DNA of 64,000 bases. Source: Cristatella mucedo (Eukaryota > Bryozoa > Phylactolaemata > Cristatellidae). The notes beneath the pieces were generated by a model. It was not told where the DNA came from and did no database searches. It saw only the letters and a list, made by a program, of their open reading frames with translations. Numbering within the stretch: the stretch's first letter is position 1; each line of letters opens with the position of its first letter. The stretch is from NCBI GenBank assembly GCA_009760855.2, contig WPIO01000031.1:2669001-2733000 (forward strand). The letters are read 5' to 3'. The translations under genes and the position numbers were made by a program. This document shows positions 33,301 to 42,344 of this stretch, one piece after another.

Positions 33301-36282
33301 TGGAGGCAATGAAATTCGCGATGTCTTTGCCTGTAGCCAGCAGTAAAACGGCAATAAACTAAATAATCAGCCATCATTCATCTCCGCTGTCTTGTGAAGA
33401 CGAGCGATGTCTTTCCTACCTTCCTCCCCTCGTCTTGGACAATCTTCTTCACTAAATGCTTTTCCCAGCCTAGGTTAAATTTATGTTGCATGTTGCTATA
33501 ATTTATCATTTCTCAATGAGACTTAGTGCTTCCTGAATGCGGACTCACTTCGCTGAGTCGTAGTTGCTTCGTCACGTAAGACAAGGCTGCATGATCTTGC
33601 TGTTTGACAGAAGTGTGCCATCTTTCGGCGTGACGGACTTTCTCGTTTTAATTAGTAGAGATTAAGGATGACTGAAATAACTTTCTTCGGAGCTTGGAAG
33701 TTCACTTTTCAAAAATAGACTACTTCCCTCTCCCAATCACTGATAACAAGTACTGCACCTAAAATACACTCGTCCATGTGCCAAAATGTCAAAGTTTATT
33801 TCAGCCTTTCAGGCTTAAAAGTGAGCTTGTAATGCATGACCGCGTTAAATGAACTGAGCAGCGACCAAAGAAGAAGTTGAAGAGTTATGTTTGACGAAAT
33901 TCCAATGAAATGCTGCATGCTTTGGCGGCACGACAATTAGCCTTCCACTGTGTCCTAGAAGACTTTTCAAACTGGGTAGGACGCCAAATTAGGGATATTT
34001 AAGAGTGTGTTTTCTTCATCTTTACTTGCAGTCGCTGATGCTGCCAATTGCAAAGTCATTGGGGGGTAGAGGATCCCCCTACGGCGGGGTTGTGACTTGG
34101 GTCGCTCATATGCTTCGCCCAGCCCCAACCGTCACCGCAAACAAAATTAACACTAATTAATTAATTAAAACTTTATCGATGAGTAAGTCACTGAGTTCCT
34201 CTCGAATTAACACTAAAGTTTTGGCCTGTAAGTTTTCGTTAATTGAGAGTCTAGCCCCGCCTACATACAAATCTTGAGGGTCTTTCTTCCTACGAAACAA
34301 TTTTATTTTGAGGGTCTTATCCCCAGAGGAAAAAACTGGCTCCACCAATGGATTTACGTTCAAAACTTTTAAACGTGAGAATGGCAAGCAATATGTGGAT
34401 GAAAAACTTGGCTCAGATTTGCGCATTCCTTTTTGCAATTTGGATGCAAGGCATAAACGTCATTGAGCGTAAAAATGCAGAGCAGAGAGAACAAATTTGA
34501 GCCACCTTGTTGCAGAACATACCAACGCCAGAGCTATGATGGCAGGTAGACGCACTCTTTAATTAAAATCAAGTGAATTCCCGGCGGAAAATCAATTTGA
34601 AGCAGACGTCATAATATGTTCAAAGTTAAAGTTTCAGCATGACGCGCATCAGAAACTTATGTAATGAATAACCGTTAATGATGTATAGGGCCACTCGTGT
34701 TTTACTAGTCAGAGCTGGGTTTCGCTTGTGTCTTCTAACAAATTTTTCTGCTTATCATGCAACTACTCGCTGGGAATAGTAAAAACAAAATTGATAAAAA
34801 TAAGAGATCAGCTCAAATAAAAACAGAGATTTTCTAAAACGTTCATTTAATTTTTCTATAGAGAAATTTACAAATTTATGTGTAGAAATTTAAGAAATTT
34901 ATTTTTCATTTAAAATTAACGTCGCAAAATAGTAGGTTGCGTTCAATAAATAAACTGATTCAGCTATCACTAACCTATTTAACGCTTACGGTCGATCTTT
35001 CCAGACATGAGCATAGCAAAGCATGGGAAAGCCTACGAATAGGGAAAGCAAGTAGCTCATGACCGATCTTCAACACAATATGCTGCTACATGAAGAAAAG
35101 TAGCGACCAAGCTCGATGTTATGTGCTTAATTAATTTATTCAGCTCTCGCAAATAGCAATTTTTGCATCCGAACAATTGAAGCAAGGCAAATTTTCTCAA
35201 TTGTCAGCTTCAACGTAGACTAAAAGGCCGTCTGCTTATGCATTTTCATCAGTCAATTCTAATACACCTATAGCGCACCGTAAGATCCAGCCACATCTAG
35301 GCGTTTACGAAGACAAGAGTTTAGTATAGCTTTCTAGTTTTCTATAGTGCACACTGGAGAAGCCTAAATGGATTTAGCTACGCATTCGATAGCCGGCAGA
35401 CTTCCTCTCACGCAACAAAGAGAAAATGAAAAGCACAGCCGAGTCGGAAGGGCAGTCGAGTTAGTGAGTAGTATGGAAGTAGCAGCTCAAGACGGCTGGA
35501 AAGGATAAACCATAGTGTGCAGCAGAAAAGTAGATGTCTCGTTGTGCAAGAATTGTGAAAATGAGCCCAAAGTCTAGGACCTGCAGAGCAAACGCTTCCG
35601 CCGCCAACTGTATTTAAGCGGAGGAACGCCGAGTGAGTAACTCGATCCTATTCTATAAGATAACAATCTCATGTCTATTATTGGCACGAGTTGGTACACG
35701 GGAAGTACGTAGGTCACCAGCAGAGCACAAATGGCGATAGCATGCTAGCAGTCACAGCCAAATTGACTCACCAGTTTTCGGCTGACTTAAGAGTGTCGTG
35801 TTTGTGCACAGTCGGGATAGTTCGGTGTTATTATACGATGCCGGACATGCAATAACCATGTAGACAGAGTGCAGGAACACCGAACTTGGTGCGCAAACAA
35901 AGGACTTCGCAGGTAACGCCTTTGTAGCAGAACCTGAGGATGGCGTTTTATCTTGACAGCAGTCACCGAAGATTGCACAATGGTCGTCGCACGAACAACC
36001 CCTGTCCACCCTGCTGGGCCCATCTAATCCTTCCAACAAGGCACAGGAATGAGCTTCCGGACAAAGGGAACTGGCGTCATCCGGGGTAGCTTTGAAGGCT
36101 TTTCTTTGAGGCGTAGGTAGTTCGAAGGACTCTGTGAAATTGTATTCGATTACAGTTGTAGAGATGCTGTCATTAACCGGTTCAGTCGAGCTCTCGATGG
36201 CGTCACTGCCTAATGTGCTTAAGATCGTTGCCGCGATCAAAATGAATGAAATTTCTTTAAAAATGTGGATGCTCATCCTCAT
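25785..36282 (-). CDS. Somatomedin B / Cys-rich / 7TM receptor (class B2, Methuselah-like), intact copy
   Basis: Spliced CDS: 36282-35772, 29444-29192, 27387-25785. The three exons total 2367 nt and give 788 codons plus stop with no break. Intron phases are 1 (CTG|GTGAGT ... TTTGTAG|AC) and 2 (CAG|GTACAA ... TTGCAG|C). The predicted product is a plasma membrane receptor: signal peptide (about 1-28), somatomedin B domain (about 74-130), two Cys-rich modules with YRNIxCAxC motifs (exon 2 and start of exon 3), then seven helices (about 511-755) and a short cytoplasmic tail. The helices have secretin/adhesion/Methuselah character. Cys 574 (top of TM3) and Cys 653 (ECL2) can form the usual disulfide. 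No GPS cleavage motif is visible, so it fits Methuselah-like receptors better than classical adhesion GPCRs. Ligand unknown. It is the only undamaged member of a three-copy tandem family. Confidence 0.88.
27632..28020 (-). mobile_element. LINE family B 3' fragment
   Basis: On the plus strand TGCAATGTAATATTTCTCCGTC, then TCACAAAGACGAAGTG, and later GCTTCTGCCGCCAACG match the 3' region of the best family B copy (42345-42720). It lies in intron 2 of the intact receptor and is degraded. Confidence 0.75.
28378..28470. repeat. CT-rich tract
   Basis: A pyrimidine tract of CTCTCTC, TCTTTGTCTC and TTCTTCTTC type, inside receptor intron 2. Confidence 0.9.
28775..28885 (+). mobile_element. LINE family B 3' end remnant
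   Basis: TGTGAGTGCGCTATA, CTCATGCGTAACACCCACAT and TTGCGGAGTTACAGACGGAG are the sense-strand 3' end of family B, matching the complement of 42365-42440. It lacks any coding part. Confidence 0.75.
28905..29127 (-). mobile_element. tRNA-headed SINE
   Basis: On the minus strand an A-box-like TTGCTAGTTG (29120-29111) is followed about 30 nt later by a near-perfect B box GTGGGTTCAACTCCAGC (29086-29070). This is the internal RNA polymerase III promoter arrangement of tRNA-derived SINEs. The body continues to about 28905, where the end is unclear. It sits within 70 bp of the 5' splice site of receptor intron 2 and in the same orientation as the gene. Confidence 0.72.
29192..29444 (-). CDS. Receptor exon 2: short Cys-rich module
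   Basis: 253 nt, flanked by TTTGTAG acceptor and CAG|GTACAA donor; the right tandem copy has an exon of identical length. It encodes residues 171-254: a conserved STPVTSLVTGATYRNIYCAKCW block, then a Ser/Thr-rich linker ending SALDYI. The YRNIYCAKC motif resembles the SSYRNIDCAMC motif in exon 3, suggesting an internal module duplication. Confidence 0.85.
29720..29785. repeat. Short tandem GTATCATGTA repeat
   Basis: About six copies of GTATCATGTA/ATGTATCATG immediately before the 5' truncation point of the LINE copy at 29783. Confidence 0.85.
29783..30372 (+). mobile_element. LINE family A 3' fragment, well preserved
   Basis: It encodes the uninterrupted C-terminal piece (FRSLHSMAPAYLSNILPHQA to KTHLFRTAFSGSL) followed by the 3' region, the stem-loop (AAAGCACCTAGAAAGAG ... 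GGGCGCTTT) and an ATT-repeat tail (30346-30371). It is close in sequence to the copy at 17125-17733. It lies in intron 1 of the intact receptor. Confidence 0.92.
30838..31998 (-). mobile_element. LINE family A fragment, RT C-block to 3' end
   Basis: Minus-strand frames read DVIDEHNLGFHSYSDDTQLYLCFD (YSDD in the catalytic RT box), then LKLNYDKTN. After a stop comes a 220-codon frame with CRERHNCHILPLLADLHWLPVKQQ and SFGDRGFSSLPPKAWSSLP. The 3' end at about 30840 has the stem-loop complement and AATAATGATAATAAT. Stop and frame breaks make it non-functional, but it is the best family A coding piece in the window. Confidence 0.9.
31999..32375 (-). mobile_element. LINE family A 3' fragment
   Basis: It starts at an ATT-type tail (complement AATAATAATAATAAT at 32011-32035), includes the perfect stem-loop complement (AAAGCGCCCTCAGAGAAC ... 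CTAGGCGCTTTA) and the SYAPKAWN region read from the minus strand, and breaks off at about 32375. Its tail abuts the 5' end of the preceding copy, so one inserted next to the other. Confidence 0.9.
32380..32965 (-). pseudogene. Fragment of a mobile-element-like protein family (name uncertain)
   Basis: The minus-strand frame (109 codons from 32954) has LRKWNEH, an acidic linker, and SQSDLDDFVRDLDLVKESAE. In shifted frames downstream I read YRHREKEFLPYFSTKDSLKYCSNVEGL, EWRLFIRSSNTS and VLFHNGNELNSMP. This order (RDLxLxKxxAE, then FYRxRE, then EWRLFIDSS, then VLxHNGN) matches a repetitive, transposon-like protein family common in invertebrate genomes that I cannot name with certainty. At least two frameshifts make it a relic. 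It lies in receptor intron 1. Confidence 0.55.
32966..35309. other. Intronic DNA with no recognised content
   Basis: This is part of intron 1 of the intact receptor. One 93-codon minus frame at 34438-34157 (charged, KLFRRKKDPQDLYVGG and a helical ENLQAKTLVLIREEL) is the only open frame with protein-like composition. I do not recognise it, and it may be a fragment of a LINE ORF1 or chance. Confidence 0.35.
35310..35655 (-). mobile_element. LINE family B 3' fragment
   Basis: On the plus strand GCATTCGATAGCCGGCAGAC, CTCACGCAACAAAGAGAAA, AGTAGTATGGAAGTAGCAGC and CTAGGACCTGCAGAGC match the complement of the family B C-terminal coding and 3' region (42470-42700). It lies about 120 bp inside intron 1 from exon 1 of the intact receptor. 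Confidence 0.8.
35772..36282 (-). CDS. Receptor exon 1: signal peptide and somatomedin B domain
   Basis: The chosen ATG at 36282 gives MRMSIHIFKEISFILIAATIL, a good secretion signal. The left paralogue's similarity begins at the same place, and the longer upstream frame (to 36381) is not conserved. The somatomedin B domain uses C74, C80, C96, C98, C102, C108, C109 and probably C130, with the typical core CSCDDHCAIFGDCCQDK. In known proteins this small disulfide knot binds partners such as PAI-1 or integrin-associated ligands; here it is probably a ligand or protein contact module. The exon ends with CTG|GTGAGT in phase 1. Confidence 0.85.
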
Positions 36283-37160
36283 CTTCAAAAGCCCTGGTTG
36301 CGGAATAATTAAAATACAACCAATCACTAGACTATCACTTTGAAAAGGCAAATCACACAATTTGCTTGTTCGATCCAGCATATTCCTGCAGGGTTTTCCA
36401 ACTTTAAGGTAGCGTTCAGTTGTTAAAGCGGGACATGGGGGTCAAACCGATACTTTTTACAGTGTTATCTTGGGAGCTCCGATAATTTATCGATGCCGTC
36501 CGAAGATTTGTATACGTATAACATATGGGAAATTAAACTACGAAAACAAGATGTGTAAGCGTGCTTTATATGGAGCTGCAAATTTTTAATGCAGAAAAAT
36601 ATCTGTTTGCATAAGCAGCAGAGCTGTCAGAGAATGCCTAAGTGACTTGAAAAATTGACAGCAGCAAGCTCACGCAAGTTCTGCTGCTCAAATTACTCAT
36701 TACCTTGACTATCTGATCTGACGGTTTACCTTATCTTGCCAAAGCGGTGCAGCCAGAGAGGTATTACTTGTTTATTTTAGGTTCTTATAAAAAATAATTG
36801 ATACATTAAAATTTTTTAAGTTTAGAGAAGAAATTGCGGCAATAACAAAGCGTTCTGCATAGCTGAATGTGGTCCCTATGTAATTTATTGTCTTTTTAAG
36901 GCAGCTTCCAAAAGAGTAAATATACAATTTGGCTTAGGATAGAAATAATAACCAGAGAAAAAGAGAGAAATGAGGAGATACTTTGACAAACAGAGAGTAG
37001 ACAGATACACAGGTTAAGAGAAATAATATGTATAAAAAATTCAGAAGACACGCGTAGAGAAGGAAGGTAATTAACTCAAAAAATAACGCGAGGTGACTGT
37101 GCAGCGTTCCTGCACAATGGATTAATAATAATAATAATAAATACTTAAACTTATAAATAA
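36283..37160. other. 5' flank of the intact receptor gene
   Basis: Just upstream of the start, CAACCAGGGCTTTTGAAG is shared with the left copy (GAGCCAGGGCATTTGAAG), so CCAG|GG could be the acceptor of a 5' UTR intron. No TATA box in a convincing place was found. An ATA-rich run at 37123-37142 precedes a LINE fragment. Confidence 0.4.
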
Positions 37161-37645
37161 TAAAGTTCTTACGCTGACCCACATAGCCCGCCACAGCTTG
37201 GCTCCTTCACAGCTAGCTGTACTTCTGACGAGTTTCAGCCTCCTCGTGCCTTTGAGTCGTGTATGGAAAAAATTAGTTGTCCCATTCCTTCGCTTAAAGA
37301 CCGTTGGCAGCAGAAGCTTTTCCTCTGAGGGTCATAGGCTGTTGAAATCACGTCAGCAATTCATACGCAGCAATATTCACTGTCCTGCTGCCGATTAAGG
37401 TAATCTTTTCTAGTCGTCCTCAGCTGCTATTTCCATGCTACTCGCTACCTCAACAGCTCTCCTGACTGCTACGCATCTCACTTTCTCTTCGTTCTGTGAG
37501 ATAAAGGCTGATTACTACCGAATGCGTACCTACAGCCGCTTAGGCTTTAAGTGTGCTAGAGAAAACTCTCCAGCGTAAAACCTACTTCGTCGGCGTGGCT
37601 TTGTGAAGTAATAGACTGAGATGCATTACATTACATTGCACCTAC
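37161..37645 (+). mobile_element. LINE family B 3' fragment with tail
   Basis: The plus strand reads LAPSQLAVLL, VVPFLRLKTVGSRSFSSEG and FIRSNIHCPAAD, matching the C-terminus of the 521-codon ORF at 42415-43980. The full 3' untranslated region follows, with a tail ATTACATTACATT at about 37627. It is 5'-truncated near the codons for LTLTHKARH and frameshifted. Confidence 0.88.
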
Positions 37646-38439
37646 GTATGCAACTGGCCCAATTATCCACCCCTCGTTCTCCTTTGACATGACACTTACT
37701 ATTGCTGCACCGTCGTAGTATTACTATTAATATCAGGATGGGCATAAGCAGCGCGACATCAGTGAGTGTGTTGGATTCGCTGACTTACTAACTAAAGCAC
37801 ATAGCTTAGTATATGGAGTTGATTAGAATTCCAAGATACTTAAGTCAGCCATCCCCACCATATCTAGGGATCCTTGAAGTGAAATAGCAGATAGTTTTTT
37901 AACCTTTTGTCAGCAAAATAGGTACAAATCAGAGAGTAAATCTCTGTGGTAACACACCATCTGGCCGACTGAACCTCAGTTCGTGGTTCAAAAAGCCAAC
38001 GCTCGCTTTCAAATCAGCCATTACTGAAGTCAAATGTAAGTACACCCCCCCATTCAAAGATGACTACTCGCCCTCTAGATGCTACGGCTACTGCTCTCCT
38101 TCTGAGATTGTTGTATATACTGCCACCATGCACAGCAAGCCTAATGAATATATCCCTAGCCCAACATTGTTTCTCTGAATCATGCCAAGAGGACGTTGTC
38201 AGGTCACTCGTCAAGCAGTCGACACTAAACAAGGAGAATGCAAGAAACTTACGCCTGGTCTCGGGGTTGACTTTTTTTGGATAAAAGACACATCTGAAGC
38301 GAGTACTGGCAGACTAGCGAAACCCGTACTTCAATTCTAACACGGAAATTAAGTTGCAGCCAGGATTTAGTGCTTATCACTTTACGCAGTCAGCAGTGCT
38401 ACGAATGTATGATAGCCAACTTTTAGAAATGCTCACTTT
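37646..38439. other. Unassigned stretch
   Basis: No recognisable coding or repeat content. Open frames near 38014-38284 overlap on both strands and show no motif. Confidence 0.4.
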
Positions 38440-38920
38440 ACTAGATTCATTTGGCTAGGCATGCTAGGTATCCTGCCAGCGTTTGATACCATTGACTGCC
38501 AAGTCATTCTCGAGTGCCTATTATTTCTCCTGGGCATCGCTAGCAGTGCACTGCAGTAGCATATAGGTCTTATCTCAGTGGACAATTTCAGAGCTTCTAT
38601 TTAGCAGACTAAAATTCATCACGCAAACATGGAAAGCATGCATTATCCCGGCTTGTCTACGAGGAAAATATCATTTCACAATGTTTATTCTCTCCCTTAC
38701 AAAAGGTAATCGCTAAGCGAAATTGAGGCTTTAATTTTTATTCTGATGACCATAGCTGTGCGTGCGGTTTGACCTTCACTGCCTTCTGGCACTTCAAACT
38801 CTATCAACTCCCTCAAAAAAGAGTATATTCCTGATGTTTTCATTTTGGTGGCTGTACACTTTTCCTTATTGAATGACGATAAAGCTAACTTAGTAGTTAT
38901 TGCTAAACCTAGTATTAGGT
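38440..38920 (+). mobile_element. LINE family A RT fragment
   Basis: Broken plus frames read AFDTIDCQVILECL, LLGIASSAL, and later FLLNDDKANLVVIAKPS, matching the RT A block and the post-YADD region of family A. Many lesions are present. It ends where a family B 3' end begins on the other strand. Confidence 0.75.
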
Positions 38921-38996
38921 ATCTCTACATGTAACTCAAAGCCACAACGGCTAAGTGACTATTATGCAGGGGAGTTTGCTGTTGCACACTTAAAGC

Positions 38997-39859
38997 TGCA
39001 CTGGTGCAGCTCTCAGCTTAGCCGCGATGGGAGCCCTTGCCTTAGAGGGGGGGGGGGATCGACTAGGGCGCCTAGTACAGATGCAGCTCCTGACTCACCT
39101 AGCTCAGGTTAGAATGGAGCTTTATGCAGGCGATGCGGTTAGGAGATGGAGCGACTAATGTGGTTGTCTTAGCGGGTTTGACTTGAACAGCTAGTACAAG
39201 CCCGACTCCTGGTCTACCCGCTAAAATGAATGAAGCCTGGTGCAGACGTTGCGGTCAGGATGTGCACCGACTAATATGCTGAAGTAGAAATAGCAGCTGC
39301 GCGCGAGGTCAGGAGTTGAGAGGGGAGAGAATATAATGAGACGAGTGAGAGCTTACTCGGACAGCTTGGGTAGTCGAGCAGAGACTACGCCCCGAGAGCT
39401 CAGGGCGGCAGCTTGGGTAGTCGAGCAGAGACTACGCCCCGAGAGCTCAGGGCTGCAGCTTGGGAGTCGAGGCGAGACTACGCTTCAAGAGCACGAGAGG
39501 CAAACCTACGGCGACGAACAGCTAAGTGTAACTTAGACTACGCAGTTGTGTTCTGCCGGCTACTCAGTTAGCTGCTCGTATCTTGGGGTGCTGAAGCAAC
39601 CCGCCTTCGCAATTGCTAGCGACGCGCGCATAGGTTAGTGTATTATACGCGGGCTTCGGGAGTTCGCGCAGTTAACTCCGTCGGTCCGGTACGCGCCGCG
39701 TAAAGCGCTTGCGCCGGCGCGTAACCACTACTAACAGGCCCACAATAAACTGTTGCTTTCGGCACCCAGTTGTGGCCGCCTGTGTTTTAACCGCACTGCA
39801 GCACTGCATCACACAGTCCACCGGTAGAGAACCGGGGGACGAACCTCTACGCGGTTACA
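38997..39859. mobile_element. Solo LTR (TG...CA, 4-bp target duplication)
   Basis: It begins TGCACTGGTGCAG and ends GCGGTTACA, flanked by AAGC at 38993-38996 and 39860-39863. The host LINE continues collinearly on each side, which fixes the ends. Inside, U3 carries two tandem repeat sets (about 115 bp twice at 39060-39290, 47 bp times 2.9 at 39362-39500). A TATA-like GTATTATAC at about 39639 comes next, then AATAAA at about 39744. That is the order expected for an LTR with transcript start and poly(A) site. No internal region or second LTR is attached. Orientation by TATA and AATAAA is plus. Confidence 0.82.
39362..39500. repeat. 47-bp tandem repeat in LTR U3
   Basis: The unit beginning CAGCTTGGGTAGTCGAGCAG starts at 39362, 39409 and 39456. 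The first two are almost identical; the third is diverged. Such arrays are common enhancer-like features of LTR U3 regions. Confidence 0.9.
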
Positions 39860-39965
39860 AAGCCTAAGCAGCTTTTGTTGAGCGTACGGTAACCAACAGA
39901 CTCCATCTCACCCAGTAAAGAGAACGGGCGAAGCATACCAGAGTCACTAGGTGACCTGATCAGCT

Positions 39966-41927
39966 ACATTATCAAGTCAGCCTACTACCGAAGTCGCACT
40001 ACTTTTGAACTCCAAAATAAATCATGCGTCACATCGGTAGATAGCGATGGGCTCCATGGTGCTCAGCGGCCTTCTCTTCAACAGCATTCTCCAGAACGGC
40101 TTACGATGGCAAGCGCTTTTATAAAAGCTGGCTTTAAGGTGTACTTAGTGTGATTTTTGGATTAAAACCAAAAGGGCTTGGCAAACATAAAGAGCTGTAG
40201 TAGATGATCGTGATTAAAAGCAGGGTAAGAGCAAGTATAAGAGACAAAATATGGGCTCGCACTACTCACTCTTTTGGATTGCACAACTTGTGGACTCACC
40301 GTAGCCTATGACTTGAAATGCACTATGGCATCGTTGACAGACCAAAGCTGAGATACACAAATGGGCTGCAACAATTGTTCTAGGAGGGTATAAGCCATTG
40401 TTTATAGATAAGTCGTATGGCCTACCTTGACAAGGGAAGGTATGCACATGATGAAAGCAGACTTCAGCCAGCTCCAGCCAGCTAAAGACGAGCCAGATCT
40501 CTCCTAGGTCGCTCTCCAGTTACAAGTTTTTAGCAGTGGTAGTACCAGCCAACGGACCTATGTCTCGACCACTCTAAGCCTAGCAAAGACTCACAACTGG
40601 CATGAGATGAGGCAGTCCAGCTAGATACGATACTGAACAAGAAAGCAAGGCTGCTCAATAGGCAAGCTGGGTCATTCAGAAGGCTCTTTTAAAGAGCTTG
40701 GGAGTCTGGCTACCTTCTGTGCAGCAGACCATTGCCATGGCTACAGCTGCTATGACAAGCGACTAGAATTGACGTACCTATTGTTTGACGACGACTGATG
40801 GAGAGTTTATAATCTCCTCTCTTGGCTGCACAAGTTCTGCCGATCGACTATCCACGGTCAATTGCTGAGGCATATGCATTTAACTGGCTGCAAGGGATAG
40901 TAAGAGCTGTAGTCACCCAAAGGGTATGCATCATATTCCACATTGCGGTTTCGCTGGATACTGATTGGTCGTGGTTACTGAGTAGCCAGTGACTAACTGC
41001 TGATCGGGGCTTGATATCTTTCCAGCTGTCTGTACGGATATTCAAGCACAGCTTTCACTATTCTGTCGATGGCGTAGATTCAGTGCTGTGTTGCAGGAAG
41101 CAGCATATGGTCTTACCCCTATCTTACCGCTCGAAAGTTGACCTGCTTGGCCGGAGCTGTCAGAAGCTGCATCAGCCGACCATTAACACTTTTTCTGGGC
41201 GTACATCAGGAGATGCAACTCAACGTTTAGCATACGACGCCGTGCACATACAACAGAGTTTTGATACCACTGCTACTGGGCATGCACTGAAAATAAAGTT
41301 TATGTGTGCTAGAGGTATTCTTCTCTAAAGCCAACATATTTCCTGGGCACAGTCAACGGACCATGGCGTATAGTTTCGGTGCCATACTAGCCCCTAACAA
41401 GATCTGTGCGGTGTCCAAGCCTCATTTCAACATTATAATATAGTTATCAGTATGACATCCAGGTGCAATCACCCATGATGCATCCTTGCACACATTCCGA
41501 AGGGAGCCAACATGAGAGGTGACGACCTGCCACAATCGGACAGAGGCCAAGCTCTGGTGGAGGTGGTCCACCAAAGCTAGCCATACTCTATAGAGTCCCA
41601 AACATGGTCTCACTAATTCCAGTGGTTGTCATTCAATGAAAAAGGATGTGGTGGCCATACTTGGATAGGCATGTGGCTTTCCGTTCTGAACCAAATTATT
41701 CCGGTCTTACTTCGAGAAAAGAGAAAGTCATTCCATAGCCCAATTGATGTCATTTTCAAGGTGTGTTTGAAGTGAAGGGTTTACTTTCACCTGATGGAAC
41801 GTGGTGTTTTTCAAAATCTTATCTGAGCATCTGTGTTATACTTTGCTGTAATACGCTATAGACCTTCGTCTGAAAATATCTGCATTTAGAGTCCAACAGA
41901 AAAGTGTAAAGGAATATCGATAAAAGA
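39966..41927. other. Unassigned stretch
   Basis: About 2 kb without recognisable coding, LINE or LTR signatures. Open frames (for example 41011-41328 plus) have no motif I know. Confidence 0.4.
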
Positions 41928-42005
41928 ATAATAATATTGTCTTTGTCTAATGCCAAAGAGAACTGAATCTGTATCCAAGTACTTTACAGCTTTATACAAG
42001 AGAGT
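41928..42005 (-). mobile_element. LINE family A 3' end remnant
   Basis: The plus strand AATAATAATATTG, AGAGAACTGAATCTGTATCC and AAGTACTTTACAG is a worn copy of the family A stem-loop complement and tail. Confidence 0.6.
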
Positions 42006-42064
42006 AAATACCCAAGAGTCAATGATAAGCAAAGTATAGGTAACCGTAACTTAGGCAACTATGC

Positions 42065-42165
42065 AGAAGCACTGAAGTGATGATGTAGTGGGCCTGGTAG
42101 GTCAGAGTGAGAACTTAGTCGTGTCTGTACTGTTCAACGGAAGCCGAAATGCTCCTTAGCAATTC
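42065..42165 (-). mobile_element. LINE family B small remnant
   Basis: GTGGGCCTGGTAGGTCAGAG and TGAGAACTTAGTCGTGTCTG parallel GCGGGCCTTGTGGGTCAGCG and TAAGAACTTTGCTCTGTATC at 42808-42848, the complement of the LTLTHKARHG coding segment. Confidence 0.65.
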
Positions 42166-42344
42166 ACATAAAGGAAGTGCACAGGGAACTTCGAAGTCAG
42201 ACACGAGCATGCAGCATGATAGATCACTACTACCAACCCCTTACCCAAGCATCTACCTGTATCCTAGGCTATTCCAGCGATGAGCTATTATCGATGGCTA
42301 ATGAAAATTCACAGTTTGAATTCGTGCCTATGCACCTTCAGGAA

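Larger units (their letters stand above)
38921..39965 (-). mobile_element. LINE family B 3' fragment split by an LTR
   Basis: Plus-strand positions 38921-38996 (GTATCTCTACATGTAACTC ... TATGCAGGGGAGTTTGCTG) and 39860-39965 (AAGCCTAAGCAGCTTTTGTT ... CCAACAGACTCCATCTCACC) line up as one continuous stretch with 42370-42520 of the best family B copy. The intervening 863 bp are an inserted LTR. Confidence 0.82.

Noticed and set aside
36282-36381. Longer N-terminus for receptor exon 1 starting at 36381
   Set aside because: It would place 33 extra residues before the signal peptide, and similarity to the left paralogue stops at the chosen ATG.
39200-39275. CRRCGQDVHRLIC-like string resembling a Gag zinc knuckle
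   Set aside because: It has three instead of four residues between His and the last Cys, its repeat partner lacks the His and has a stop, and it lies inside the U3 of an LTR defined by target duplications.
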